A DNA stretch of 7,964 bases, from the NCBI RefSeq assembly GCF_043678055.1, contig NZ_JBHEQA010000011.1:1-7964 (forward strand), given 5' to 3'. Every line of letters starts with the position of its first letter. The first letter of the stretch is position 1. Shown here piece by piece: positions 1 to 5,880 of the stretch. The position numbers and the translations under genes are program-made. This DNA comes from Spongiimicrobium salis (GTDB lineage Bacteria > Bacteroidota > Bacteroidia > Flavobacteriales > Flavobacteriaceae). The notes below the pieces were generated by a model that saw only the letters and a program-made list of their open reading frames with translations, had not been told where the DNA came from and made no database searches.

Positions 1-36
1 TTTGAATCTATGGGCCTAGAATACTAGTGTCTCAGA

Positions 37-609
37 TTAAGGAAGAATATGTTTGTTTTTTATCTCAGTTCTTTGTTGTACCCTAACTTTTGTTAGATTC
101 TTCTTAAAGGCTTCTATATTTTCACTGTTTCTTGCAGAAAGCGGGTTATTAAATACATTGTGAATGCTATTTATTAAAATCAGATTATGTTTTTTTATTA
201 TTCGTATAGTTTCTCCCGAACTTCCATAGTTGTTTTTTGAGTAAGCGATTACATATTTATCATTCTTTTCAGGAATCAGCCAATTCAGTTCTATTTGAGT
301 GAGTTCAATGGCTTTTAAAAAATCTTGTTTTGAGACTTTTAAGTGTATAGTTTTAAATTTCAATTCTCTTCGGTATAAAACGAAAAATATTATCGCAGTC
401 AATAGAGAGGCAATCGGGTAACCTATGTCAGACATTATTTTATCAAAAACAATAATGTTATCTTCTATTTTAGCTTTGACAATGAAGATAAAATATGCAA
501 TCGGCATCAACAAAAAGAAGATAGTAGGTGAATAATACTCAATTAATTTCCACTTTCTTAATTTCAAATGTCTAGTAGAAATAATTTCAGAAATTTCAGA
601 TTTGTTCAT
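37..609 (-). CDS. Hypothetical two-helix membrane protein (190 aa)
   Basis: I do not recognise a named family. The protein starts with a charged N-terminus of about 24 residues, followed by two hydrophobic segments at about residues 26-46 and 63-80. A soluble C-terminal half of about 110 residues follows. In it, an alternating hydrophobic stretch (IRIIKKHNLILINSI, about 136-150) leads into a segment around NPLSARNSENIEAFKKNL (about 155-172). This layout of two helices plus a cytoplasmic beta-rich domain is common among small uncharacterised Bacteroidota membrane proteins. The ATG at 609-607 is the natural start and lies about 21 bp after the end of repeat A1, so there is little room for a private promoter. 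It is the last gene unit in the window; the 36 bp beyond its stop show no clear copy of the repeats seen elsewhere. Function unknown; confidence refers to it being a real gene. Confidence 0.8.
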   Translation of the reverse strand: MNKSEISEIISTRHLKLRKWKLIEYYSPTIFFLLMPIAYFIFIVKAKIEDNIIVFDKIMSDIGYPIASLLTAIIFFVLYRRELKFKTIHLKVSKQDFLKAIELTQIELNWLIPEKNDKYVIAYSKNNYGSSGETIRIIKKHNLILINSIHNVFNNPLSARNSENIEAFKKNLTKVRVQQRTEIKNKHILP

Positions 610-630
610 TCATTTTCGGTTTTTCCAGCC

Positions 631-825
631 TATGCACAATGGTCTCGGCAATGATTTCAATGCATCCATAGCACTTTATTGAGCGAAAAGCCTTGGTTTA
701 CCTCTGACCTACCGAGCAAACTGCGAGAGGAAATCATTCCTTTTGGAGCCGTGTTTTATTAAAAGTAGTAAATATTCTTTTTTGGCTCAAGAGTTTGCAC
801 TGAATCATGACCATTGTTGGGCATA
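631..825 (-). repeat. Intergenic palindromic repeat A1 (attC-like, family A)
   Basis: This element fills the gap between the TPR gene and the membrane-protein gene. Its ends are inverted: TATGCACAATGGTC at 631-644 against GACCATTGTTGGGCATA at 809-825, giving a 9-bp perfect stem plus a 5-bp outer stem with a 3-nt bulge. Further in, ATGATT (651-656) pairs with the GAATCAT at 802-808, leaving six unpaired bases (TCGGCA) on one side only. Read on the gene strand, the element begins one base after the TPR stop codon. It shares an exact 26-bp block (754-779) with A2 and A3. The box GCCCAAC at the 5' side fits the attC R'' consensus; the opposite end (ATTGTGC) does not fit canonical R'. Confidence 0.85.
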
Positions 826-826
826 G

Positions 827-1564
827 TTATTTTAATTTATTTTTCAAAACTTCAATATTTTCGGTTATAAACCCTTCATGTATATCATTGACATAATTAT
901 CGATTAGTTCCCGTGCTTTTTTCATTTGATCATTTTCAATGTAAGTTTCAATCAGTACCTCGTAGTCGGCAGGAACTTTATTAGGACTTTCAAATCCACG
1001 GATTGAAAATTCCAAAGCTTTTACTGGTTCTTTAAGCTTCAAAAGCAATTTTGCCATTGTTCTTATTGGTGCCGTTTCGTCTGATTTATAATTCGTAACG
1101 TTTTTTTCAAAATGGTCGAAATATTCAGTAAGGACAATTTCAGCCTTCTTAAAATCCTTTGCGTCAATAAAACTTTGAGCACAATCTGACCATGAATTAG
1201 GTGAAACACCCATTCCCAAATTCCCTTCAGGTTGTAATTTCAATGCTTCGAATTGAGTAAAAGCGGCAGAATTTTTATCCCCAAGTTCGGCTAATGTCGT
1301 TGCGTACCATTCTTTCCCACCTGGATAATCAGGATTCAGTTTAAGTAATTTTTTAAAATCCTTAATTGCTAATTTAGGTTTCTCTTGATTGAGAAATACC
1401 ATTGCCCTTTCAAAGTAGACTCTGTCATAATTTGGATCAATCTTAATTATTTCATCACAAATCCTTATAGCCTCTAAATAATTTTCATCATCAGAAAAGT
1501 CAATTACCTGAATAATTAATTTATCTAGACTTTTACTTTCTTTTCTATTAAATAATCCAAACAT
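827..1564 (-). CDS. Tetratricopeptide-repeat protein (245 aa)
   Basis: This is a soluble helical-repeat protein expected to act in protein-protein interaction in the cytoplasm; no signal peptide is seen. Typical TPR units are visible at about residues 13-46 (YLEAIRICDEIIKIDPNY) and 47-80 (FERAMVFLNQ...AIKDFKKLLKLNPDY), with the hallmark A, Y/F and terminal P positions. A third unit lies at about 81-112 (EWYATTLAELGDKNSA...LKLQP). More degenerate helical pairs follow at about 124-150, 165-195 and 199-226. There is no catalytic domain. The start MFGLF at ATG 1564-1562 is typical of small Bacteroidota proteins of this sort, and the gene begins about 33 bp after repeat B1. The stop (827-829) abuts repeat A1. 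The partner is unknown, and the neighbours do not suggest one. Confidence 0.88.
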   Translation of the reverse strand: MFGLFNRKESKSLDKLIIQVIDFSDDENYLEAIRICDEIIKIDPNYDRVYFERAMVFLNQEKPKLAIKDFKKLLKLNPDYPGGKEWYATTLAELGDKNSAAFTQFEALKLQPEGNLGMGVSPNSWSDCAQSFIDAKDFKKAEIVLTEYFDHFEKNVTNYKSDETAPIRTMAKLLLKLKEPVKALEFSIRGFESPNKVPADYEVLIETYIENDQMKKARELIDNYVNDIHEGFITENIEVLKNKLK

Positions 1565-1597
1565 TCTCTTGTTTTAATTATCACCACCGATTTAATA

Positions 1598-1699
1598 TGA
1601 TGGTCCATTACGTGTTAAGGTACGTAAACTTTTTAATTTTAGACCGACCTTTGTTTTATCCCTTAACCCCCTATTACCTATATCCCCTTACAGTGATAG
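1598..1699 (-). repeat. Intergenic repeat B1 (attC-like, family B, degenerate)
   Basis: This element lies between the VOC lipoprotein gene and the TPR gene. It matches B2 (6487-6620) in the half next to the preceding gene. Both carry GACCTTTGTTT (with a GACCTTTG core at 1646-1653), then TTTATC.CTTAA, CTATTAC and a closing GTTAC- or TTAC-like end. The other half is reduced compared with B2, and the terminal inversion is weak: GATGGTCC at one end against GTAAGGGG-like sequence at the other. It looks like a decayed or divergent copy. Nothing else is visible in this 144-bp gap. Confidence 0.6.
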
Positions 1700-1708
1700 T
1701 TTTTTATA

Positions 1709-2221
1709 TTATTGATCTTGGATCGGGGTACAGATTTCAATGATAAATCCATTTAAATCTCGTATATAACCTACGTCTTGATCCCAGGGTTTCTTTATCA
1801 TTTCTTCTAGTAGTTCTGCCCCGTTCCTAATTGCATGTGCCATTACTTGTTCAACTTCTGAAGTCGTAAAAGCCAATTCAATTCCAAATGGCTTTTCCTT
1901 TAATTTACTTTCCATAAAGCCCTTTTTAAAGTTGGAATTACCCAATTCCAGATTTGCAAATGCGATTGTAGTACTTCCGGATACCAATTCTCCATAGTCC
2001 TTGTTCGGGCTTAGGAACTTTGACTCAAAACCAAATGATTTTTTATAGAATTCCATGGTTTCAGGAACATCTTTTACATAAAGAATGGTGTAAGCGTATT
2101 GAATGTTCATTTCTTCCGTTTTAAGCTTGGAATTATCCATCGTACTTTTTTCGGGATGATTGACTTTGTTTGCACAGGAAGTAATCCATATAAGCCCAAT
2201 GGATAATAGCCAAAATTTCAT
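1709..2221 (-). CDS. VOC-superfamily (glyoxalase-fold) lipoprotein
   Basis: The chosen start is the ATG at 2221-2219, giving 170 aa. The longer frame would begin at a TTG six codons upstream, inside the promoter box. The N-terminus MKFWLLSIGLIWITSC is a lipoprotein signal with a good lipobox (ITS|C16). After a linker, a VOC domain spans about residues 40-166. It has the opening ILYVKDVPETMEFYKKSFGF, a central ELAF, and the closing W..DVGYIRDLNGFIIEI, where Glu162 is at the usual metal-ligand position of the family. VOC proteins include glyoxalase, dioxygenase and antibiotic-binding enzymes. The substrate cannot be told here, and a lipid-anchored VOC protein outside the cytoplasm is unusual. 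The gene lies 60 bp downstream of the AraC-type regulator with its own promoter between them, and could be its target. An alternative cytosolic start at Met38 (MNIQYAYTI) cannot be excluded. Confidence 0.88.
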   Translation of the reverse strand: MKFWLLSIGLIWITSCANKVNHPEKSTMDNSKLKTEEMNIQYAYTILYVKDVPETMEFYKKSFGFESKFLSPNKDYGELVSGSTTIAFANLELGNSNFKKGFMESKLKEKPFGIELAFTTSEVEQVMAHAIRNGAELLEEMIKKPWDQDVGYIRDLNGFIIEICTPIQDQ

Positions 2222-2281
2222 GTCGTTATTTTGCCACAAAGGTATGGCGCTATAAAAATCCCACTTTGTAAAAAAACGACA
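2221..2281. repeat. Inverted repeat flanking the VOC-gene promoter
   Basis: TGTCGTTATTTT (2221-2232) and AAAAAAACGACA (2270-2281) form 12-bp arms with one mismatch, separated by 37 bp. The spacer contains the TAnnTTTG promoter box. One arm touches the ATG of the lipoprotein gene, and the other overlaps the end of the AraC-type gene. It may be a regulator site or only a long-loop RNA hairpin at the end of the AraC transcript; the sequence alone does not decide. Confidence 0.4.
2237..2244 (-). promoter_or_regulatory. Bacteroidota-type -7 promoter box (TACCTTTG)
   Basis: On the minus strand TACCTTTG matches the Bacteroidota housekeeping -7 consensus TAnnTTTG exactly. It sits 15 bp before the ATG at 2221, implying a very short 5' leader. 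No clean TTG -33 element is seen at the expected distance, so the promoter may need an activator, which would suit the AraC-type gene immediately upstream. The box supports the ATG start over the TTG at 2239, which falls inside the box. Confidence 0.5.
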
Positions 2282-3007
2282 TTATCTAAAAAAGCTAGGA
2301 TTCTCGCCCGATATTCGGAGAAATTCATGGGTCATATGCGCATGGTCAAAATATCCCATATCGAATGCTATTTCCAAAAGGCTGGATTTGCTAAAATTCG
2401 CTATGGACTTTTTCGCGTTATTGAAACGCACCATATTTGAAAATTCCTTTACCGTAAGACCGATATAACTTTTGAATCGCCTTTCCAATTGTCTTAAACC
2501 AATAGGATACGATTTTGCCAACTCTCCAATATGTACGATGCCTTTTAACGCCCTGATTTTCTCGGCTACCGACACAACCATTTGATCTTGTCTTTGCAAA
2601 TTTTCCTTATATGAGGTCGCTATGAAGTTTTCGAGAAAAGCTATTTTATCGGTTATGGTTCCTAAATCCTGCAATTGATTTAAGCTAGTGCGTTTTTGTG
2701 TGGGAAGTACTTCTGATAATTCAAGCCGTAAGTCTTTTGTTTCATGGAGCGGTATTTTAGTAAGAGCACCAAAGTTCTCAATTTTAAAACGAACGCCAAT
2801 TAAGGCTGATTCGGCCATTAATTCTCGATCTTGATATTGGGTCATAATTCCCGAGAGAAAGGCTCTATTTCGTTTTAAGTCAAAAATCAAATCTGTACAG
2901 GTATCAGGTAGCACCTTGACACGCTCCTTGGAATTATTTTTAGAGAACGTCCAAAAAGTGTCTATGGTATTCCCTATTTCCCTTGATGGTTTTATCTCTT
3001 GGTACAT
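2282..3007 (-). CDS. AraC-family transcriptional regulator (DUF6597-type N-terminal domain)
   Basis: This is a 241-aa DNA-binding regulator. The N-terminal part (about 1-135) opens with EIKPSREIGNTIDTFWTF and continues through VLPDTCTDLIFDL, typical of the DUF6597-type sensor domain found in many Bacteroidota AraC regulators; the ligand is unknown. The C-terminal AraC DNA-binding domain spans about 145-241. Its first helix-turn-helix is at about 158-180 (HIGELAKSYPIGLRQLERRFK), followed by the linking YIGLTVKEFSNMVRF. The second is at about 209-233 (LLEIAFDMGYFDHAHMTHEF), with the closing G.NPSFF. The ATG at 3007-3005 lies about 16 bp after repeat C1. The VOC lipoprotein gene follows and is the most plausible target. 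The start and both HTH motifs are complete, so it should be functional. Confidence 0.92.
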   Translation of the reverse strand: MYQEIKPSREIGNTIDTFWTFSKNNSKERVKVLPDTCTDLIFDLKRNRAFLSGIMTQYQDRELMAESALIGVRFKIENFGALTKIPLHETKDLRLELSEVLPTQKRTSLNQLQDLGTITDKIAFLENFIATSYKENLQRQDQMVVSVAEKIRALKGIVHIGELAKSYPIGLRQLERRFKSYIGLTVKEFSNMVRFNNAKKSIANFSKSSLLEIAFDMGYFDHAHMTHEFLRISGENPSFFR

Positions 3008-3023
3008 TGTTGTCTTACATTAC

Positions 3024-3158
3024 TGCCAACGGTCTCGCATAACCGCTAATTATGGGTTAATATGTGTTAATTTTCAGTTTGGCATGGGTTTTAGCAATTC
3101 CGAATGGATTAGGACTTGATCGAATACATCACAATTTTGGTTATACATTATTGTGCAC
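3024..3158 (-). repeat. Intergenic palindromic repeat C1 (attC-like, family C)
   Basis: This element lies between the membrane-protein gene and the AraC gene, and is a sister copy of C2 (5728-5873). The two share GTTAATTTTCAGTTTGG and GGGTTTTAGCAATT nearly in register (about 3056-3112 against 5761-5815), then diverge and converge again at TTATACATT. The ends are TGCCAACGGTCTCGCATAACC at 3024 and GGTTATACATTATTGTGCAC closing at 3158. ATAACC at 3038-3043 and GGTTAT at 3139-3144 form an inverted pair. The GACCGTTGGCA end, read on the gene strand, is the C version of the shared 3' terminus. Confidence 0.85.
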
Positions 3159-3173
3159 CGACTTTTCATTTTT

Positions 3174-3749
3174 TCATGGCAACATCCAAAATTTCAGTCC
3201 ACCCCAGTATTCTCTATAACTCTGTCGGAATGTCTTGAATTCCGATGATTTTGGCAATCTATTATCTTTTGCAAACAGATTATACTCAGTTTCAGAATCA
3301 AAAAATACTATTTCGTCTTTCGACAAATTCCAGCTAAAAAATGGTTTAGGCCTATCAACTGGACTTGCTTCCGTTTTTCCTGTCAAATAGTTGTCAGATT
3401 TTTTAAAACTATGAATCATTATTGCCCCATAAGAATAGTTTTCAGGTTCAATATATGAATCTGTTCCGTTAGTTTCTCCGACCTCCTTAAAATTCCCTAT
3501 TGGTATTCTTGCACTATCTCCTAATCCATGATTTCCCCAATATGTAAAGGAGTAGCTAAATAGTCCGATGGAAATTAGAAGTCCATAGACGAACCAGTAT
3601 TTTTTCTTTTCCTTTTTCACATTTTCCAAATATTCGGTCGGTTTGAAAGTTTTAAAAATCATCATTAGTCCGATTAATAAAGCAGAATATATCGAAGCTA
3701 GAATTCCGATTTTAATAAGTTGAAATATGAAATAAAAAAGTACTTCCAT
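3174..3749 (-). CDS. Hypothetical two-helix membrane protein (191 aa)
   Basis: The family is unnamed to me. The N-terminus carries a long hydrophobic segment (about residues 3-32, FYFIFQLIKIGILASIYSALL...), then a charged loop rich in Lys (about 34-50). A second membrane helix follows at about 52-70 (WFVYGLLISIGLFSYSFTYW). The remaining 120 residues look extracytoplasmic, with YWGNHGLGDSARIPIG at about 70-85 as the most family-like signature; small Bacteroidota proteins with this kind of motif are familiar to me only as hypotheticals. No catalytic motif is visible. The ATG at 3749-3747 is about 29 bp after repeat D, and the TGA stop is 15 bp before C1. It is unrelated in sequence to the other membrane protein in the window. 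Confidence 0.82.
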   Translation of the reverse strand: MEVLFYFIFQLIKIGILASIYSALLIGLMMIFKTFKPTEYLENVKKEKKKYWFVYGLLISIGLFSYSFTYWGNHGLGDSARIPIGNFKEVGETNGTDSYIEPENYSYGAIMIHSFKKSDNYLTGKTEASPVDRPKPFFSWNLSKDEIVFFDSETEYNLFAKDNRLPKSSEFKTFRQSYREYWGGLKFWMLP

Positions 3750-3777
3750 TGTATATTAGAGTTCTGTCTTTCAGCTT

Positions 3778-3913
3778 GCGCACAACGGTCACGGCTTTGA
3801 GTAGTTATCTAAGAATGAAGACTGCAAGGAAGGACTGTGTCTCAAAAATTCGTTAGAATTTTTCGCGTACACTTTAAACACTTTCAAGCAATTATGTATA
3901 CCCATTGTTGTAC
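3778..3913 (-). repeat. Intergenic palindromic repeat D (attC-like)
   Basis: This is a single-copy type in the window whose ends match the other elements. GCGCACAACGGTCACGGC at 3778-3795 faces TATACCCATTGTTGTAC closing at 3913, so ACAACGGT and ACCCATTGTTGT form the terminal inversion with extra bases on one arm. In the middle, 3844-3863 is a perfect hairpin (AAAAATTC, loop GTTA, GAATTTTT). The element lies between the DUF3144 gene, whose stop is 7 bp away, and the start of the 191-aa membrane protein gene. Confidence 0.75.
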
Positions 3914-3920
3914 TTTCTTT

Positions 3921-4208
3921 TTAATTTTCTGATTTCATATAAGATTCAAAATTCTCAATGTAATCATCTAGGTTTTCACTGAGCATCTTTTTGTATTCCT
4001 CCACAAAGTATTTAAGAGTTTCCTCTTTAGCTAAACTCATTTCTTCTCCACTATTCCATCCACAGGCACTAACCCAAGCATTAAATCTTGCCACACTATA
4101 CATCATTGAAGCACTTACCTTACCACGTGATTCATCCATTAAATGCTTGTTCGATAAATTTATATGCTCATCCGCGCGATTATAAAAATTGTCGTCTATT
4201 TCTTTCAT
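3921..4208 (-). CDS. DUF3144 family protein (95 aa)
   Basis: This is a small acidic cytosolic protein of unknown function. I recognise the DUF3144 pattern: an N-terminal F8 with RADEHINL at 11-18, then the core RGKVSASMMYSVARFNAW at 28-45. The C-terminal helix YFVEEYKKMLSENLDDYI spans about 67-84. The length fits the family. No catalytic residues are apparent, and the fold is presumably all-helical. Its ATG overlaps the TGA of the preceding DUF7660-type gene (ATGA), so the two are almost certainly translated from one message. The stop is directly followed by repeat D, making the pair one repeat-bounded unit. Confidence 0.9.
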   Translation of the reverse strand: MKEIDDNFYNRADEHINLSNKHLMDESRGKVSASMMYSVARFNAWVSACGWNSGEEMSLAKEETLKYFVEEYKKMLSENLDDYIENFESYMKSEN

Positions 4209-4432
4209 TCGTAAATTCTTGCTCCTTTTAATCTTGTTTTAAAATTTTCCCAAGTTGGCTCATCTGCATTAATATCCATTTTCATAGTATCATAAAATCC
4301 TTGAACTTTTGTTGCATAGGCTTGCATTGCCTCTAAAAAATCCTCAAGGGTGTTATTCTGCCAGTCAGATTTATTTTCCATCAAGTCTTTTCTAAACTCT
4401 TCTAGAAACTTTACAAATTCAAGTCTTGTCAT
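4205..4432 (-). CDS. DUF7660-like small protein (75 aa)
   Basis: This short acidic cytosolic protein resembles the DUF7660 group as I recall it. It has an N-terminal MTRLEFVKFLEEFRKDL helix, then W24.NNTLEDFLEAMQAY, an aromatic GFYDTM segment, and a closing P59TW61..F with the C-terminal ARIYE. Proteins with this pattern have no established function to my knowledge. The ATG at 4432-4430 is about 18 bp after repeat A2. The stop overlaps the start of the DUF3144 gene by 4 bp, implying coupled translation and possibly a shared role. The family name is from memory; the reading frame itself is well supported by the overlap. Confidence 0.85.
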   Translation of the reverse strand: MTRLEFVKFLEEFRKDLMENKSDWQNNTLEDFLEAMQAYATKVQGFYDTMKMDINADEPTWENFKTRLKGARIYE

Positions 4433-4450
4433 TTAGCTATTCATAATGAA

Positions 4451-4620
4451 GCACAACGGTCTCGGCTATGATTAGGTGCATTCCTGGTGGTTAGAGCTAC
4501 TTTGCGCCATGGTCAGTTATCCAAAAACATGAAGAAACCATTCCTTTTGGTGCTGTTTTTATTAAAAGTAGTAAATATTCTTTTGGGAAGGAGTTTTGCA
4601 CTGAATTATATAAAGCCTCT
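4451..4620 (-). repeat. Intergenic repeat A2 (attC-like, family A, one end degraded)
   Basis: GCACAACGGTCTCGGCTATG at 4451-4470 is the standard terminal motif. The 26-bp block exact in A1 and A3 is at 4557-4582, followed by the family's GCACTGAATTATA (4598-4610). TATGATTAGGTGCA (4467-4480) pairs imperfectly with TGCACTGAATTATA (4597-4610). The outer AACAAT-type box next to the 126-aa gene is missing, replaced by TAAAGCCTCT. The central part lacks most of the arm present in A1 and A3. Confidence 0.8.
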
Positions 4621-4635
4621 ATTTTTTCAGAGAAT

Positions 4636-5016
4636 TTAAATTCCTAACTCTTTTTTTCTTGATTTTGATAGTTTTAATCTGGTAGGAACAAGGTTTACGT
4701 AATCTTTTGATTCAATCCAATGGATTTGTTTCAATAATATTTCATTTTCTAATCCTATAAGTTGATTTAAAACATTATTCTTTAGAAACTCCAAAACTAA
4801 CTTTTCCGGTAATGACCTTTTATCAATAATTTTGTTGTTCAAATATACTCTGCCAGGTATTTTTGATATTTCCGCATAGTATTCAGTGTTTACAAATTGT
4901 TGCAAGTCAATAGTCAATTCTTCGTGTGTTTCATTCCTAAAAGACAGCGTGATTGAACCACCATCCATCCAAGCACTTAATCCTGCGAATTGGTATGTAT
5001 TAAGATTATATTCCAT
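4636..5016 (-). CDS. Hypothetical protein (126 aa)
   Basis: I do not recognise this protein. It is a soluble small protein with no signal peptide or membrane segment. The first 60 residues look beta-rich (GGSITLSF, ELTIDLQQF, GRVYLNN). A helical stretch follows at about 69-97 (LPEKLVLEFLKNNVLNQLIGLENEI), and the tail is basic (RLKLSKSRKKELGI). The ATG at 5016-5014 follows the end of repeat A3 by only about 8 bp, the tightest spacing in the window, so no ordinary promoter fits between them. The complete frame, the ATG start and its position between two repeats support a real gene; function unknown. Confidence 0.75.
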   Translation of the reverse strand: MEYNLNTYQFAGLSAWMDGGSITLSFRNETHEELTIDLQQFVNTEYYAEISKIPGRVYLNNKIIDKRSLPEKLVLEFLKNNVLNQLIGLENEILLKQIHWIESKDYVNLVPTRLKLSKSRKKELGI

Positions 5017-5023
5017 ATTGTTT

Positions 5024-5212
5024 ATAACGGTCTAGGCTATGATTTCGTTGCATCTTTGGTGGCTTAGTGAGCGAAAAGCGTAGGCCTTTATCTCTGGCCT
5101 GCCAAGCAAATCGCGAGAAGAAATCACTCCTTGCGATGCTACTTTTTTATTAAAAGTAGTAAATATTCTTTAGGTAAGGGGGCTAGCACTGAATTATAGC
5201 TATTGTTAGCAA
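5024..5212 (-). repeat. Intergenic palindromic repeat A3 (attC-like, family A)
   Basis: This is a full-length family A copy between the PH-like gene and the 126-aa gene. The ends are TAACGGTCTAGGCTATGATT at 5025-5044 and GCACTGAATTATAGCTATTGTTAGCA at 5187-5212; GGCTATGATTTCGTTGC pairs with GCACTGAATTATAGCT. An inner hairpin has arms AGGCC (5082-5086) and GGCCT (5096-5100). The arm GAGCGAAAAGCGT, the segment GAGAAGAAATCA and the 26-bp exact block (5145-5170) align with A1. Confidence 0.85.
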
Positions 5213-5219
5213 CTAGTTT

Positions 5220-5699
5220 TTATATTGCTTCGTATTTATTTCCAACAAACTTTAATTTCTTGACACAGTCATTCAAACAGTCAGCAAAGCGTGTTCTCCA
5301 AATTGTTAATTCGATGAAAGAACCATTCTTCTCAACAATTCTATAATTTCCTACTCGGAAACTCATTTTAAATCGAAGTAGCCTTATTTTAATCTTAGAT
5401 TTTCCCTCAATTATTTTTTCTGCATTGACAAATTCCATGTAGTCCAACCTATCAATGTTTTGTCCTAAAATTTTAGTAGTAATTTTTTTGTCTATAAAAT
5501 AGATGAATTTAGTGGTAACAAGAATTCTTCTTGACCTATTCAATCTAATTAAAAGGACTTCTATTTCGTTACTATCTAGGGCTATATTTTCATTGGATTT
5601 ATTATTGGAGTTGTCAAAAAATACTATTCCCCTACTATGGCGATAATACTTGACCTTTTTTAGAATTTGATTTCTTATATCTTCTTTTTTCTTTTTCAA
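5220..5699 (-). CDS. Hypothetical protein, possibly PH-like fold (159 aa, TTG start)
   Basis: This is a soluble basic protein. From about residue 45 to 150 the pattern is alternating beta strands (IEVLLIRL, RRILVTTKFIYFIDKK, KIKIRLLRF, FIELTIWRT), ending in a helix (FADCLNDCVKKLKF). ILVTT..IYFIDKK followed by ILGQNIDRLDY resembles the strand order of bacterial PH-like domains, but this is only a resemblance. The first 20 residues are strongly basic. There is no ATG near the 5' end. The only usable early start is the TTG at 5699-5697, and a TGA lies in frame directly before it, so either TTG is used or the gene has lost its original start. The stop is 8 bp from repeat A3, and the start is about 28 bp from C2. 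Confidence 0.72.
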   Translation of the reverse strand: MKKKKEDIRNQILKKVKYYRHSRGIVFFDNSNNKSNENIALDSNEIEVLLIRLNRSRRILVTTKFIYFIDKKITTKILGQNIDRLDYMEFVNAEKIIEGKSKIKIRLLRFKMSFRVGNYRIVEKNGSFIELTIWRTRFADCLNDCVKKLKFVGNKYEAI

Positions 5700-5727
5700 T
5701 CACTTGTTTTCTATAAATAGTTCAATT

Positions 5728-5873
5728 GTTGCCAATAATCTCCTATAACCGTCAGTTACGGTTTAATATGCGTTAATTTTCAGTTTGGTGCGGGTTTTAG
5801 CAATTTCGAGTGGATTCTAGCCTGTGCCAAGCATAGTCGAATCCGCCGCAATTGCTGTTATACATTGTTAGCT
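5728..5873 (-). repeat. Intergenic palindromic repeat C2 (attC-like, family C)
   Basis: This element lies between the lipoprotein gene and the PH-like gene and is homologous to C1. The ends are GTTGCCAATAATCTCCTATAACCG at 5728 and TGTTATACATTGTTAGCT closing at 5873; CTATAAC and GTTATAC are the paired inner arms. A local hairpin has arms AACCGT (5747-5752) and ACGGTT (5758-5763) with a 5-nt loop. It is about ten bases longer than C1, mostly because of the segment GTGCCAAGCATAGTCGAATC near 5823-5842. Confidence 0.85.
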
Positions 5874-5880
5874 GGAGTAT

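Noticed and set aside
2231..3119. Plus-strand frames at 2231-2440 and 2916-3119
   Set aside because: They lie largely opposite the AraC gene and repeat C1, have no recognisable domain, and conflict with a well-supported minus-strand protein.
3844..3863. Rho-independent terminator in repeat D, and likewise 7844-7863 in repeat E
   Set aside because: The D stem is almost all A/T and neither hairpin is followed by a T tract on the gene strand. They are better explained as structural parts of the repeats.
3991..4185. Plus-strand frame opposite the DUF3144 gene
   Set aside because: It is antisense to a recognised conserved protein; the composition looks like a reverse-frame shadow.
631..5212. CRISPR array or simple tandem repeats
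   Set aside because: The repeats are long, palindromic, of several families and separated by whole genes; there is no regular short repeat-spacer spacing.
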